Origin: Flavobacteriia bacterium 40-80
GTDB lineage: Bacteria; Bacteroidota; Bacteroidia; Flavobacteriales_D; Crocinitomicaceae
Reading direction: 5' to 3'
Assembly (NCBI GenBank): GCA_001899145.1
Contig: MKVF01000017.1
Span: 62,001-126,000, forward strand
Length of the DNA stretch: 64,000 nt
In this document: piece after piece, positions 24,478 through 33,110 of the stretch
Numbering within the stretch: the stretch's first letter is position 1
Layout of the letters: each line of letters begins with the position of its first letter
Notes under the pieces: generated by a model
Database searches by the model: none
What the model saw: only the letters and a program-made list of their open reading frames with translations
What the model was told of the DNA's origin: nothing
Translations under genes and position numbers: made by a program

Positions 24478-25470
24478 TTATTCGTTGATTAACAATTTCA
24501 GTTCTTCTTTACTTGGTAGTACAGTTTTATACCTGCTTGCAAAGATATACTCATTGTTTTCAGGTAATGTATATTCTACTACAGCTTCGCTCTTGTTTTG
24601 ACAAAGTACAATCCCTATGGTTTTATTTTCATCTTTCAATTTAACTTCCCGGTCATAATAGTTCACATACATTTGCATTTGTCCAAGGTCTTGATGTTTT
24701 AGTTCTCCAATTTTCAGGTCAATCAGTACAAAGCATTTCAGAAGCCGGTTGTAAAAAACTAAATCTATCCAAAAATGCTTATCATCAAAAGAAATTCTTT
24801 TTTGACGGGCTACGAAAGTAAATCCGTTTCCAAGTTCTAATAAAAAATGTTCAAGTCTGTCAATTAGTTTTTGCTCTAATTGATTTTCCGAGTAGGCAGA
24901 ATGTTCAGGCAAACCTAAAAACTCTAAAATATAAGGATCTTTCCCTGCATCTTTAGGTTTTTCAACGATTAAACCTTTTTCAGAAAGTTCTTTTATCTTT
25001 TCTTTATCTCTGCTTAGAACAAGACGAGTATATAATGCAGAATCATATTGTCGTTCTAATTCTCGTATGCTCCAATTATTCTTTACGGCTTCTATTTCAT
25101 AGAACCTGCGTTCATTTTCACTATTAATACGCATTAGTTTTAAGTAATGCGACCAACTTAATTTGAAGTCGACAGACACTGTCTGCTGTTTTTGATATAT
25201 CAGATAAAAGTTTCTCATTTGCTGAATATTAGTAACTGAAAAACCTTTCCCAAACTCACGAGTTAGCGTTTTAGAGAGTTCTTGTAAAAGTTTTGTACCA
25301 TATTCAGCTCTGTCTTTTCCATTTTGTTCTTCCTCTACAATCATTCTTCCTATTTCAAAATAGGTATGTACCATTGTTTGATTAATGGAACGAATGACAC
25401 TATTCCTCGCCAATTGCAGCAAATCAACAATTTGTGAAAAGAATTTTGTATTTGAAAGTTTATCTGTCAT
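24478..25470 (-). CDS. DUF1016/YhcG-type PD-(D/E)XK nuclease domain protein
   Basis: A 330-residue protein with the two parts of the YhcG/DUF1016 family: an N-terminal helical domain (about 1-150, TYFEIGRMIVEEEQNGKDRA and GFSVTNIQQMRNFYLIY) and a C-terminal PD-(D/E)XK nuclease domain (about 190-320). The nuclease residues are visible in WIDLVFYNRLLKCFVLIDLK (Asp, then Asp-x-Lys) and QMQMYVNYYDRE with the usual Gln-x-x-x-Tyr. The family is often found near restriction-modification and other accessory genes, and its role is not settled. Here it sits between purK (22 bp) and purE (73 bp). By eye it is AT-richer than purE and purK, so a horizontal insertion is likely. No partner gene is next to it. 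Confidence 0.85.
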   Translation of the reverse strand: MTDKLSNTKFFSQIVDLLQLARNSVIRSINQTMVHTYFEIGRMIVEEEQNGKDRAEYGTKLLQELSKTLTREFGKGFSVTNIQQMRNFYLIYQKQQTVSVDFKLSWSHYLKLMRINSENERRFYEIEAVKNNWSIRELERQYDSALYTRLVLSRDKEKIKELSEKGLIVEKPKDAGKDPYILEFLGLPEHSAYSENQLEQKLIDRLEHFLLELGNGFTFVARQKRISFDDKHFWIDLVFYNRLLKCFVLIDLKIGELKHQDLGQMQMYVNYYDREVKLKDENKTIGIVLCQNKSEAVVEYTLPENNEYIFASRYKTVLPSKEELKLLINE

Positions 25471-25492
25471 TAGCTATGGAATATGAAAATAG

Positions 25493-26638
25493 TCAACTCT
25501 CCACTCTTATCGTTTCTTTTACTTTCAGTCCCAAAGCCTTTACTGTTTCCAGATTTTCTCCTGCAATGGTAATGTGTCCCATTTTACGGAACGATTTGGT
25601 TTTTGCTTTACCGTAGATATGTGTATGAACACCTTCCCAGCTCATGATTTCTTCCAGATTCCTGTAAACTGCTTTTCCTTCAAAGCCTTCCTCACCCAGA
25701 AGGTTGATCATCACACCTGCCTGAATGATTTTCGTGCTTCCCAACGGTAAATTCAGAATGCTTCGCATGTGCTGCTCGAATTGTGAAGTAATATTACACT
25801 CAATTGTATGGTGACCGCTGTTGTGTGGCCGCGGTGCGATTTCGTTAATTAACAGCTCCTCCTCTTTTGTCAGGAAAAACTCCACAGCAAGTAAACCTAC
25901 CATGTCCAATTTCTCAATGACTTGCTTTGCTAATTCCTGGGCTTTGTTTTCGATTTCCTCAGAAACGGAAGCCGGAGCGAACAAAAACTCAACAAGATTA
26001 GCTTTCGGATTGAATTCACATTCTACTGTCGGGAAAGATTTTATTTCCCCCTTTTCATTTCTTGCGACAATAACAGCCAGCTCTTTTTGGAAATCTACCA
26101 TTTTTTCAAGCACACTTGGTACTTCAAATGCTGTTTCAATGTCCGTTTCCGTTCTTAATGGTGTCACGCCTTTTCCGTCGTAGCCTCCTTTCCGCATTTT
26201 CATCATGAAAGGAAACTCAGAAATATATTTTTTGACATCTTCTTTATTCTCTGTGAGATAGAAAGGAGCTGTCGGGAGCCGTTGGTCACGGTAAAATTGC
26301 TTTTGAAGGCCTTTGTCCTGGATCAGCCGGAGTACCCGTGGCTGTGGAAATACTTTTTTTCCTTCCTTTTCCAGTTGTTCCAGCGCTTCAATATTGACAT
26401 GCTCAATCTCCACAGTAATCACATCTTTGTCCTTTCCGAACTGATAGACAGTATCGTAATCCTGAAGAGAGCCAGCTGTGAAACCATGTGCGTAATGTGA
26501 GCAGGGAGCTGCCGGATCAGGATCGAGGCAATAAACATATACATTGTAATTTATAGCTTCCTGAATGAGCATTCGCCCTAATTGGCCGCCGCCTAAAACG
26601 CCTAAACGAAAATCTTCACCGTACCATTTTGTTTGCAT
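25493..26638 (-). CDS. purK: N5-carboxyaminoimidazole ribonucleotide synthase
   Basis: Uses ATP and bicarbonate to make N5-CAIR from AIR in purine synthesis. 381 residues from the ATG at 26638. The ATP-grasp protein opens with RLGVLGGGQLGRMLIQEAIN, has MKMRKGGYDGKGV for nucleotide binding and EIAPRPHNSGHHTIECNITS near the active site. Codons further upstream up to 26860 are in frame but read through the promoter; TATCTTTG, a -7 box, lies at 26643-26650 and ends only 4 nt before the ATG, so the mRNA may be leaderless. The purine partner purE lies two genes downstream. Confidence 0.96.
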   Translation of the reverse strand: MQTKWYGEDFRLGVLGGGQLGRMLIQEAINYNVYVYCLDPDPAAPCSHYAHGFTAGSLQDYDTVYQFGKDKDVITVEIEHVNIEALEQLEKEGKKVFPQPRVLRLIQDKGLQKQFYRDQRLPTAPFYLTENKEDVKKYISEFPFMMKMRKGGYDGKGVTPLRTETDIETAFEVPSVLEKMVDFQKELAVIVARNEKGEIKSFPTVECEFNPKANLVEFLFAPASVSEEIENKAQELAKQVIEKLDMVGLLAVEFFLTKEEELLINEIAPRPHNSGHHTIECNITSQFEQHMRSILNLPLGSTKIIQAGVMINLLGEEGFEGKAVYRNLEEIMSWEGVHTHIYGKAKTKSFRKMGHITIAGENLETVKALGLKVKETIRVES

Positions 26639-26642
26639 GCTG

Positions 26643-26650
26643 CAAAGATA
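26643..26650 (-). promoter_or_regulatory. Promoter -7 box of purK, 4 nt before the ATG
   Basis: Minus-strand TATCTTTG matches TAnnTTTG fully, followed by CAGC and then ATG. With the usual distance the transcript would begin at or next to the A of the start codon. Confidence 0.6.
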
Positions 26651-26824
26651 ATGATACGGGTTGTGCTTTGCTAATACCGGAATAAAAATTCTGGAAAAAG
26701 TAAGATTATATCTGTTTGATACTTTGTAAATAAGCAGAATTACCAGAGAGATAGTCCGGATGAGATTTAAATTTTGATATTCATTTGTTTTGAGAAATTC
26801 CGCAAAAAATCCATTAAAAAAAAC

Positions 26825-26832
26825 TACTTTTG
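26825..26832 (+). promoter_or_regulatory. Promoter -7 box of the transketolase operon
   Basis: TACTTTTG matches TAnnTTTG. It ends 17 bp before the ATG at 26850 and rules out the in-frame ATG at 26790. Confidence 0.6.
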
Positions 26833-26849
26833 AACCAAAAATATTGAGA

Positions 26850-27692
26850 ATGGAGACCACAGAATTAAAAAGGATAGCATCACAAGTCAGGAGAGATATT
26901 GTTAGAATGGTTGCAGATGTGAATTCCGGACATCCCGGAGGTTCGCTTGGCTGCGCTGATTTTTTGACCTTGCTTTATTTTGATGTGATGAAGCACAATC
27001 CTAAAAATTTTACAATGGATGGTGTGAATGAAGATCTATTCTTTTTGTCTAATGGTCATATTTCTCCTGTATTGTACAGCGTTTTAGCAAGATCGGGATA
27101 TTTTCCGGTTTCGGAACTTTCTACTTTCAGAAAGCTGAATTCCCGTTTACAAGGGCACCCGAGCCCTGCTAAAAATCTGGAAGGTGTGCGTATAGCTTCC
27201 GGTTCTCTGGGACAAGGCTTGTCAGTTGCTTTAGGTGCGGCACAGACGAAAAAATTAAACGGAGACGAAACTCTGGTTTATTCCCTTCACGGTGACGGAG
27301 AGCTGCAGGAAGGGCAGATCTGGGAAGCAGCAATGTACGCGGCAGCTAAAAATGTAGATAACATTATTTCAACAATTGATTATAACGGCCGTCAGATTGA
27401 TGGCGATGTGGAAGATGTCCTTTCACTTGGAAATCTTCGTGCCAAATGGGAAGCATTCGACTGGCTGGTGTTGGAAATGGACGGGCATGATTTTGATAAC
27501 ATGAAGGCGGTATTGGCAGAGGCGAAAGCAAAAACAGGAAATGGCAAGCCAATTGTTATAATTATGAAAACAGAAATGGGACAAGGTGTCGATTACATGG
27601 TCGGAACCCATAAATGGCACGGTTCTGCACCGAATGCAGAGCAGCTGGAAGCAGCCTTGAAACAATTAGAGAAAACATTAGACGATTATTAA
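26850..27692 (+). CDS. Transketolase, N-terminal subunit
   Basis: The thiamine-diphosphate-binding half of a split transketolase of the pentose phosphate pathway. 280 residues from the ATG at 26850. It contains VNSGHPGGSLGCADFLTLLY near the N-terminus and GDGELQEGQIWEA, the ThDP/metal motif, followed at the usual distance by the Asn in STIDYNGRQ. The C-terminal half of the enzyme is encoded at 29058. In related bacteria the two subunit genes are normally adjacent; here a gene for an exported VWA protein lies between them with 1-2 bp gaps. The upstream ATG at 26790 is rejected because it lies before the -7 box at 26825. Confidence 0.94.
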   Translation: METTELKRIASQVRRDIVRMVADVNSGHPGGSLGCADFLTLLYFDVMKHNPKNFTMDGVNEDLFFLSNGHISPVLYSVLARSGYFPVSELSTFRKLNSRLQGHPSPAKNLEGVRIASGSLGQGLSVALGAAQTKKLNGDETLVYSLHGDGELQEGQIWEAAMYAAAKNVDNIISTIDYNGRQIDGDVEDVLSLGNLRAKWEAFDWLVLEMDGHDFDNMKAVLAEAKAKTGNGKPIVIIMKTEMGQGVDYMVGTHKWHGSAPNAEQLEAALKQLEKTLDDY

Positions 27693-27693
27693 A

Positions 27694-29055
27694 GTGCAAT
27701 TGAAGAGGTTCGTATTTACGTTGTTGCTTTTGCTGACCGGACTTGGTGAAGTTTCGGCTCAGGAAGGAATGACACGTATCTTGTTTGTGCTGGACGCATC
27801 CAACAGCATGAATGCGCTTTGGGACGGACAAACACGTATCTCTGCTGCAAAAGAGCTGCTGTTAAAAAGCATGGACAGCATTAAGGATATTCCGAACCTG
27901 GAAATGGCTTTACGGGTGTACGGTCACCAGTCAATTGTAACACCTACATTTCAGGATTGTAACGATACGAAGCTGGAAGTGCCGTTCGGACCTAATAATT
28001 TCGGAGAAATCCGGGGAAAGCTGAACCGCATTCAGGCAAAAGGCACTACACCGATCGCCCGTTCATTAGAAGCGGCAGCTTCGGATTTTCCGTCCTCTAC
28101 ATCTAAAAATATCATCATTTTGATAACAGATGGCCTGGAGGCTTGTGATGATGATCCATGTGTGATCGCTAAAAAGCTGAAAGACAAAAATATCAATGTT
28201 ACACCTTTTGTAATCGGGTTGGGCTTGGATTTGTCTTATCTTGAAAAGTTCCGATGTATCGGGGAATATTCGGAGGCAGAAAGTAAATACCAGTTCAAGC
28301 TGGCATTGGAAAATATCCTCCATAAAGCGATTAATGACTGCACGGTAGAGATCGACCTCAATGATAGTTATAAAAAGCCGACAGAAACAGATGTGTCGGT
28401 ATTTATGTATGAAGCCGGGACTAAAAAACTTAAATATTCATTTATACATACCCTGAATGAAAAAGGGAATCCGGATACCTTAAAGCTGGATCCGAATGTG
28501 CGTTATGATATCGAAGTATTTACGATTCCTCCCGTTTACAAGAAAAATGTGACGGTCCGTAAAAATATGCACAATATCATTCCGGTTGATGCACCACAAG
28601 GCTTTGTAAAAATAAGTAGCTCGACGGCAACCAAATCCCTGTTTATTCCCTCAAGAATCGCGACACTTGACAATAAAACACTGAATGTGCAGCATCTGGG
28701 AGCAACGGACAAATACATTGTCGGAACATACCTTCTGGAGATCCTGACCTTACCAAGAATTACCAAAACGATTACGGTAGAACAGTCCAAAACGACTACC
28801 ATTGATATTGCCGCTCCCGGCTATTTATCCTATCGTTTTAATGAGCTGGCAGCAGCGCAGCTTTTTGTGCAGAACGATAAAAATGAATGGGAGTGGGTGG
28901 TCAATCTGAATACAGCTTCCAAAGACGGTCAACTACAGCTGCAGCCGGGAAACTATAAGCTGGTTTATCGCTATAAAAAGAATAAAAAGACCGAATTTGC
29001 AGGTCAGAAAGAATTTAAAATCAATTCGAATAAATCGATTTCATTATCCTTATAA
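27694..29055 (+). CDS. Exported VWA-domain protein between the transketolase genes
   Basis: A 453-residue protein starting with GTG, 1 bp after the transketolase stop. The signal peptide ends GEVSAQ near residue 23. A von Willebrand factor A domain follows (about 30-215) with the MIDAS metal site visible as LDASNSM, GTTPIARSL and ITDGLEAC. The C-terminal 230 residues are beta-rich with no recognised domain. VWA domains bind proteins through a metal ion, so a periplasmic or surface binding role is likely. It makes no sense as a part of transketolase. Tight coupling to both cytoplasmic subunits (1 and 2 bp) suggests shared expression only. Confidence 0.85.
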   Translation: MQLKRFVFTLLLLLTGLGEVSAQEGMTRILFVLDASNSMNALWDGQTRISAAKELLLKSMDSIKDIPNLEMALRVYGHQSIVTPTFQDCNDTKLEVPFGPNNFGEIRGKLNRIQAKGTTPIARSLEAAASDFPSSTSKNIIILITDGLEACDDDPCVIAKKLKDKNINVTPFVIGLGLDLSYLEKFRCIGEYSEAESKYQFKLALENILHKAINDCTVEIDLNDSYKKPTETDVSVFMYEAGTKKLKYSFIHTLNEKGNPDTLKLDPNVRYDIEVFTIPPVYKKNVTVRKNMHNIIPVDAPQGFVKISSSTATKSLFIPSRIATLDNKTLNVQHLGATDKYIVGTYLLEILTLPRITKTITVEQSKTTTIDIAAPGYLSYRFNELAAAQLFVQNDKNEWEWVVNLNTASKDGQLQLQPGNYKLVYRYKKNKKTEFAGQKEFKINSNKSISLSL

Positions 29056-29057
29056 AC

Positions 29058-30014
29058 ATGAAAGAATTTGAAATTTACGGAAACAAAGACACACGCTCCG
29101 GATTTGGAGAAGGTTTAAGAATCCTTGGTGAAAAAAATCCGAACGTGGTAGGTCTTTGTGCTGACCTGACCGGATCATTAAAAATGGACGCTTTTCAGAA
29201 AAATCATCCTGAGCGCTTTTTTCAGGTTGGAATTGCGGAAGCGAATATGATCGGCCTGGCGGCTGGAATGACGATCGGCGGAAAAATTCCGTTTACAGGA
29301 ACATTTGCCAACTTCTCGACCAGCCGTGTATATGACCAGATCCGTCAGTCGGTAGCGTATTCAAATAAAAATGTGAAAATCTGTGCTTCCCATGCCGGTT
29401 TGACGTTGGGAGAAGACGGTGCGACACATCAGGTACTGGAAGATATCGGAATGATGAAAATGCTTCCGAATATGACTGTTATTGTTCCTTGTGATTACGA
29501 GCAAACAAAACAGGCAACGATTGCGATTGCAGATTACGAAGGACCTGTTTATCTGCGTTTCGGTCGTCCGGTAATGCCGATCTTTACACCTGAAAACGCA
29601 AATTTTCAAATCGGAAAAGCGGATGTCCTGACAGAAGGTAAAGATGTGACAATTATCGCCTGCGGACATTTGGTATGGAAATCTATTGAAGCAGCGAAAC
29701 AACTTGCAGAGCAAGGGATTTCCGCAGAGGTGATCAATATGCACACGATTAAACCTTTGGACGAAGCCGCGATTTTAAAATCACTTGCAAAAACGCGTTG
29801 TGTAGTCACTGCGGAAGAACACATGGTGAATGGCGGGCTAGGTGAATCTGTTTCCAAAGTAATTGTTACAAATGATCTGGTGCCTCAGGAATTTGTTGCC
29901 GTAAATGATAAATTTGGTGAATCAGGGCCTCCTATGGAACTGATGACAAAATACGGGATTGATACTGCTAATGTGGTGGAAGCCGCTAAAAAGGTAATTT
30001 CGAGAAAAGCATAA
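29058..30014 (+). CDS. Transketolase, C-terminal subunit
   Basis: The pyrimidine-binding and C-terminal half of the split transketolase; it supplies the catalytic glutamate in VGIAEANMIGLAAGM. The 318-residue protein also shows CASHAGLTLGEDGATHQVLE, PCDYEQTK and a C-terminal part with EEHMVNGGLGESVSKVI. It resembles the C-terminal half of dxs too, but the gene pair with the N-terminal subunit identifies it as transketolase. The start lies 2 bp after the VWA stop codon, and a strong terminator follows, so the three genes form one operon. Confidence 0.94.
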   Translation: MKEFEIYGNKDTRSGFGEGLRILGEKNPNVVGLCADLTGSLKMDAFQKNHPERFFQVGIAEANMIGLAAGMTIGGKIPFTGTFANFSTSRVYDQIRQSVAYSNKNVKICASHAGLTLGEDGATHQVLEDIGMMKMLPNMTVIVPCDYEQTKQATIAIADYEGPVYLRFGRPVMPIFTPENANFQIGKADVLTEGKDVTIIACGHLVWKSIEAAKQLAEQGISAEVINMHTIKPLDEAAILKSLAKTRCVVTAEEHMVNGGLGESVSKVIVTNDLVPQEFVAVNDKFGESGPPMELMTKYGIDTANVVEAAKKVISRKA

Positions 30015-30023
30015 ATATAGCAG

Positions 30024-30064
30024 ACCCAGGAATCGTTAATCAATAACGGTTCCTGGGTTTTCTT
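30024..30064 (+). terminator. Rho-independent terminator of the transketolase operon
   Basis: A 15-bp stem (30024-30038 with 30044-30058) has one G-U pair and a 5-nt loop, followed by a T-rich tract. Confidence 0.92.
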
Positions 30065-30111
30065 AAAACTGGTTGACAGTTTTCTTACAATATAAAACTA
30101 CTTATGAAAAT

Positions 30112-31446
30112 ATGAAAAGTATAACACTACTATTTCTTGCCCCTTTTTTTCTTTTTGCCCAAACCCGGATTGCTATTGTAGGCGGAGGAATGGCAGGTGT
30201 TTCCGCTTTGTATCATTTGCAGGAATACGATAAAGAAGCAAAAATCACATTATTTGAAAAAGAAGCTGTTTTAGGAGGAAATGCGACAACCGTTGCAATA
30301 AAAAACACAAAAGGAGAAATTTGTACGGTAGATGCCGGCCCGCAGTATTTTGCAGATCAGGCGTGGGAAGATTACCTGGACTTCATTGAAAAAACAATCG
30401 GGAAGGAAGAAATAAAATATGAATCGGTTGGTGGCTCATTAGTGATCCGGCAGGTGTATGAAGAAAATGCGATTATCGCAACACCTTTGAATGGAAAAAT
30501 GCGAGGAGAGAAGCTGGGGAATCTGCTTAAATTTAAGAAATTAAACGAGGAAGCGCACAGACTGTACAAAGAAGCAGATAAACATTCCGGTCTTACAATT
30601 GAAGCATGGGTGGCTTCACTGAACTTTGATGAGGATTACAAGCAGCAAATCGTTTATCCGTTTCTGGGATCATCGCTTGGTGTGAGTGTCCATGATATCC
30701 GTAAAATGTCCGCTGTGGATATTGTGAAGCTGTTTGCTTTCAGAAAGCCAAAAATGAGCGATAAGTTCCACATCATGCAGGAAGGTATGGGAACGATCAT
30801 CCAGAAGATTGGAGCGTCGGTTAAGAATCCGAATGTTACGATTCATACGAGCGCCCTGGTACATGATGTGCTGCTGAAGGAAAATACGTATTTGGTAACG
30901 TACCACAAAAACGGAAAATCCGTCACGGAAGAATTTGATTTTGTGATTATGGCGGTTCATGCGAATACAGCGGCTAAAATTCTTGCGTCTGACCTGGCTT
31001 TCAAATCGATTTCCAACACTTTGAAAACCTTTCCTTATTTTGAGGCTAAAATCGTGATTCATAATGACGATTCTTTTGTACATCACAAAAAGCCGGCATT
31101 CCTGAATATTTTTACAGACAAAGAGCACAATATTGTCAGCTCAACGATGAATCTGGACCTTATTTCTCCCCGTTTGAAAGGAATTTACAAGAGCTGGATG
31201 AACACGGAAGATGCTGAAAAGGTAAGAAAGCAGAACAAGCTGCTGTATGAAACCGTTTTTTATCATCCGATGATTACGGTGGAATTTGTGGAAAATTTAA
31301 AAATATTGCACCATCAAATTGATAACTTTGCTCCTAACTTTTGTATCATCGGAGGCTGGTCGGAAGGGTTGGAGACACAAAACAGCGCAGTACTTTCCGG
31401 TAAAAGAGCTTTGGAGATTTACAAGAGGTTTAAACAACAGCATTAG
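30112..31446 (+). CDS. Exported flavoprotein of the amine-oxidase/phytoene-desaturase type
   Basis: A 444-residue protein. The N-terminal stretch SITLLFLAPFFLFAQT (residues 3-18) looks like a signal peptide, followed at once by the Rossmann motif IAIVGGGMAGVSALYHL (FAD-binding GxGxxG) and LGGNATTV. The C-terminal part ends with ILHHQIDNFAPNFCIIGGWS, the second FAD contact. The family oxidises amines or carotenoid-like carbon chains. A flavoprotein with a Sec-type signal is unusual because FAD is normally loaded in the cytoplasm. The ATG at 30112 gives the signal; an ATG at 30073 has 13 extra residues with no sense. The aminotransferase gene starts 4 bp after the stop. Confidence 0.8.
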   Translation: MKSITLLFLAPFFLFAQTRIAIVGGGMAGVSALYHLQEYDKEAKITLFEKEAVLGGNATTVAIKNTKGEICTVDAGPQYFADQAWEDYLDFIEKTIGKEEIKYESVGGSLVIRQVYEENAIIATPLNGKMRGEKLGNLLKFKKLNEEAHRLYKEADKHSGLTIEAWVASLNFDEDYKQQIVYPFLGSSLGVSVHDIRKMSAVDIVKLFAFRKPKMSDKFHIMQEGMGTIIQKIGASVKNPNVTIHTSALVHDVLLKENTYLVTYHKNGKSVTEEFDFVIMAVHANTAAKILASDLAFKSISNTLKTFPYFEAKIVIHNDDSFVHHKKPAFLNIFTDKEHNIVSSTMNLDLISPRLKGIYKSWMNTEDAEKVRKQNKLLYETVFYHPMITVEFVENLKILHHQIDNFAPNFCIIGGWSEGLETQNSAVLSGKRALEIYKRFKQQH

Positions 31447-31450
31447 CGGA

Positions 31451-32641
31451 ATGAACCATCAGGAAATTTTTCTCAGTAAGCTTGGCCAGACCAATCAGAC
31501 ACCTTATCTGATTGAGGTTGAACGTGCCGAAGGCTTGTATATTTATGACAAAAAAGGGAAAGCATACATGGATATGATCTCCGGAGTTGGTGTGAATAAT
31601 ATCGGGAACAGGCATCCGAAAGTGGTACAGGCAATAAAAGAGCAAACCGACAAATATTTGCATTGTATGGTCTGGGGAGAATATATCCAGCAGTCCAATA
31701 TTGATTTTGCGGAAAAACTGACCGCCTTATTACCGAAAAGCCTGAATTGTGTTTATCCTGTGAATTCAGGAACGGAAGCAAACGAAGCCGCTTTAAAGCT
31801 CGCCAAACGCGTTACGGGAAGAACCGAGCTGGTTTCGTTCAGAGGATCTTACCATGGAAGCACGCATGGTTCTATGAGTGTTTCAGGAAATGAAGCCAAG
31901 AAAATGCCGTTCAGGCCTTTATTGCCGGATGTGCGGTTTTTAAGACATAATAATATTGATGATTTAGTCCAGATTACAGAGAAAACTGCCGGAGTAATTC
32001 TTGAAACCATACAGGGAGATGCGGGAGTTCGTGAATCATCTGAACAATTTCTGCAAGCCTTACGCAAGCGATGTGATGAGACAGGTGCACAGCTGATCTT
32101 TGATGAAATACAATGCGGAATGGGGCGTGCAGGAAAAGTTTTTGCATTTGAACGATCCGGAATCGTTCCTGATATTCTAACCTTAGGAAAAGCGTTGGGC
32201 GGCGGATTACCAATCGGGGCGGTTGTTTCATCTAAAGAAAAATTGTGGGAATTTACCTACAATCCGATGCTGGGACACATCACCACTTTTGGAGGACATC
32301 CGCTGATTACGGCCTCTGCAGCGGCATTTCTGGATGTGCTGTCAACTGAAATTGATTTTGATGAAGTGGAACGCCTGGGCGCGCTGCTTGAAAAGATAAT
32401 TGCTTCCGATCATGAAATAAAGGAAGTACGCCGTGCCGGAATGATGTTTGCCTTTGATATGGAATCATTTGAGAGAGTGGAGAGAGTCGTGAAACGCTGT
32501 CTGGAATACGGAGTGATAAGCTTCTGGTTTTTGTCTCATCCTTATTCTTTTCGTCTTTCCCCACCGATTAACATTACAGAAGCAGAAATCGTTAAGGCCG
32601 GAGAAATCATCCTGAGGAGTATCGCTGAAACAAGACAGTAA
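31451..32641 (+). CDS. Class III PLP-dependent aminotransferase
   Basis: A 396-residue enzyme of the acetylornithine/GABA aminotransferase family. It has PVNSGTEANEAALKLAKR (phosphate-binding region), SFRGSYHGST, LIFDEIQCGMGRAGK with the PLP-contacting Asp, and the lysine in ILTLGKALGGGLPIGAVV that forms the Schiff base. The substrate is not decided by sequence. It follows the flavoprotein by 4 bp in the same direction, so the two may act on one amine metabolite. In-frame codons before the ATG at 31451 overlap the flavoprotein gene and are rejected. Confidence 0.9.
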   Translation: MNHQEIFLSKLGQTNQTPYLIEVERAEGLYIYDKKGKAYMDMISGVGVNNIGNRHPKVVQAIKEQTDKYLHCMVWGEYIQQSNIDFAEKLTALLPKSLNCVYPVNSGTEANEAALKLAKRVTGRTELVSFRGSYHGSTHGSMSVSGNEAKKMPFRPLLPDVRFLRHNNIDDLVQITEKTAGVILETIQGDAGVRESSEQFLQALRKRCDETGAQLIFDEIQCGMGRAGKVFAFERSGIVPDILTLGKALGGGLPIGAVVSSKEKLWEFTYNPMLGHITTFGGHPLITASAAAFLDVLSTEIDFDEVERLGALLEKIIASDHEIKEVRRAGMMFAFDMESFERVERVVKRCLEYGVISFWFLSHPYSFRLSPPINITEAEIVKAGEIILRSIAETRQ

Positions 32642-32694
32642 TTTCTTAAAGATACGATAGGTATTATTTAACCCCCGGAATCGTTTCAATTTTT

Positions 32695-32702
32695 TATTTT
32701 TG
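32695..32702 (+). promoter_or_regulatory. Promoter -7 box of the DUF983-mtnA operon
   Basis: TATTTTTG, matching TAnnTTTG, ends 16 bp before the TTG start codon at 32719. No clear -33 element. Confidence 0.55.
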
Positions 32703-32718
32703 CATAAAAATTATAGAG

Positions 32719-33108
32719 TTGAGACATAAAGTTTACAGTGTGTTCAAAGGAAAATGCCCTGAATGCCTTCAGGGAGATGTGTTTCAGTATAAACATACCT
32801 ATGATCTGAAGAATTTTGATAAAATGTATGCACATTGTCCGCACTGCGGGACAAAATATGAAAAAGAAACAGGTTATTGGTACGGAGCAATGTATGTAAG
32901 CTACGGGATGACTGTCGCATTTTCAGTAGCAGCTTTTGTTTCGGCCTTCTTATTATCCTCACTTTTTAACTGGAAAATTCCACTGTTTGGCTATTTCGCC
33001 ATCATTTGCATTACGATAACTTTATTGATTCCGGTCACATTCAGAGGCAGCCGGCTGATCTGGATGAATCTTTTTTCCGCTTACGATCCTGATAAGGCAA
33101 CTAAATAA
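32719..33108 (+). CDS. DUF983 membrane protein with zinc-ribbon cysteines
   Basis: A 129-residue protein starting with TTG. Two CxxC pairs (CPEC near residue 13 and CPHC near 40) should bind zinc in the cytoplasm; two membrane helices follow (about 58-78 and 84-104). This is the DUF983 layout of unknown function, widespread in Bacteroidota. The TTG is 17 bp after a perfect -7 box, and no ATG fits the domain start better. It is the first gene of a tight run: thioredoxin-fold gene (2 bp gap), mtnC (26 bp overlap) and mtnA (1 bp overlap). Confidence 0.85.
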   Translation: MRHKVYSVFKGKCPECLQGDVFQYKHTYDLKNFDKMYAHCPHCGTKYEKETGYWYGAMYVSYGMTVAFSVAAFVSAFLLSSLFNWKIPLFGYFAIICITITLLIPVTFRGSRLIWMNLFSAYDPDKATK

Positions 33109-33110
33109 TT

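Noticed and set aside
24478-25470. A defence island around the DUF1016 gene
   Set aside because: No restriction, toxin-antitoxin or phage-related neighbour; the flanks are purK and purE.
26639-26860. Upstream extension of purK
   Set aside because: Reads through the purK -7 box and the divergent transketolase promoter.
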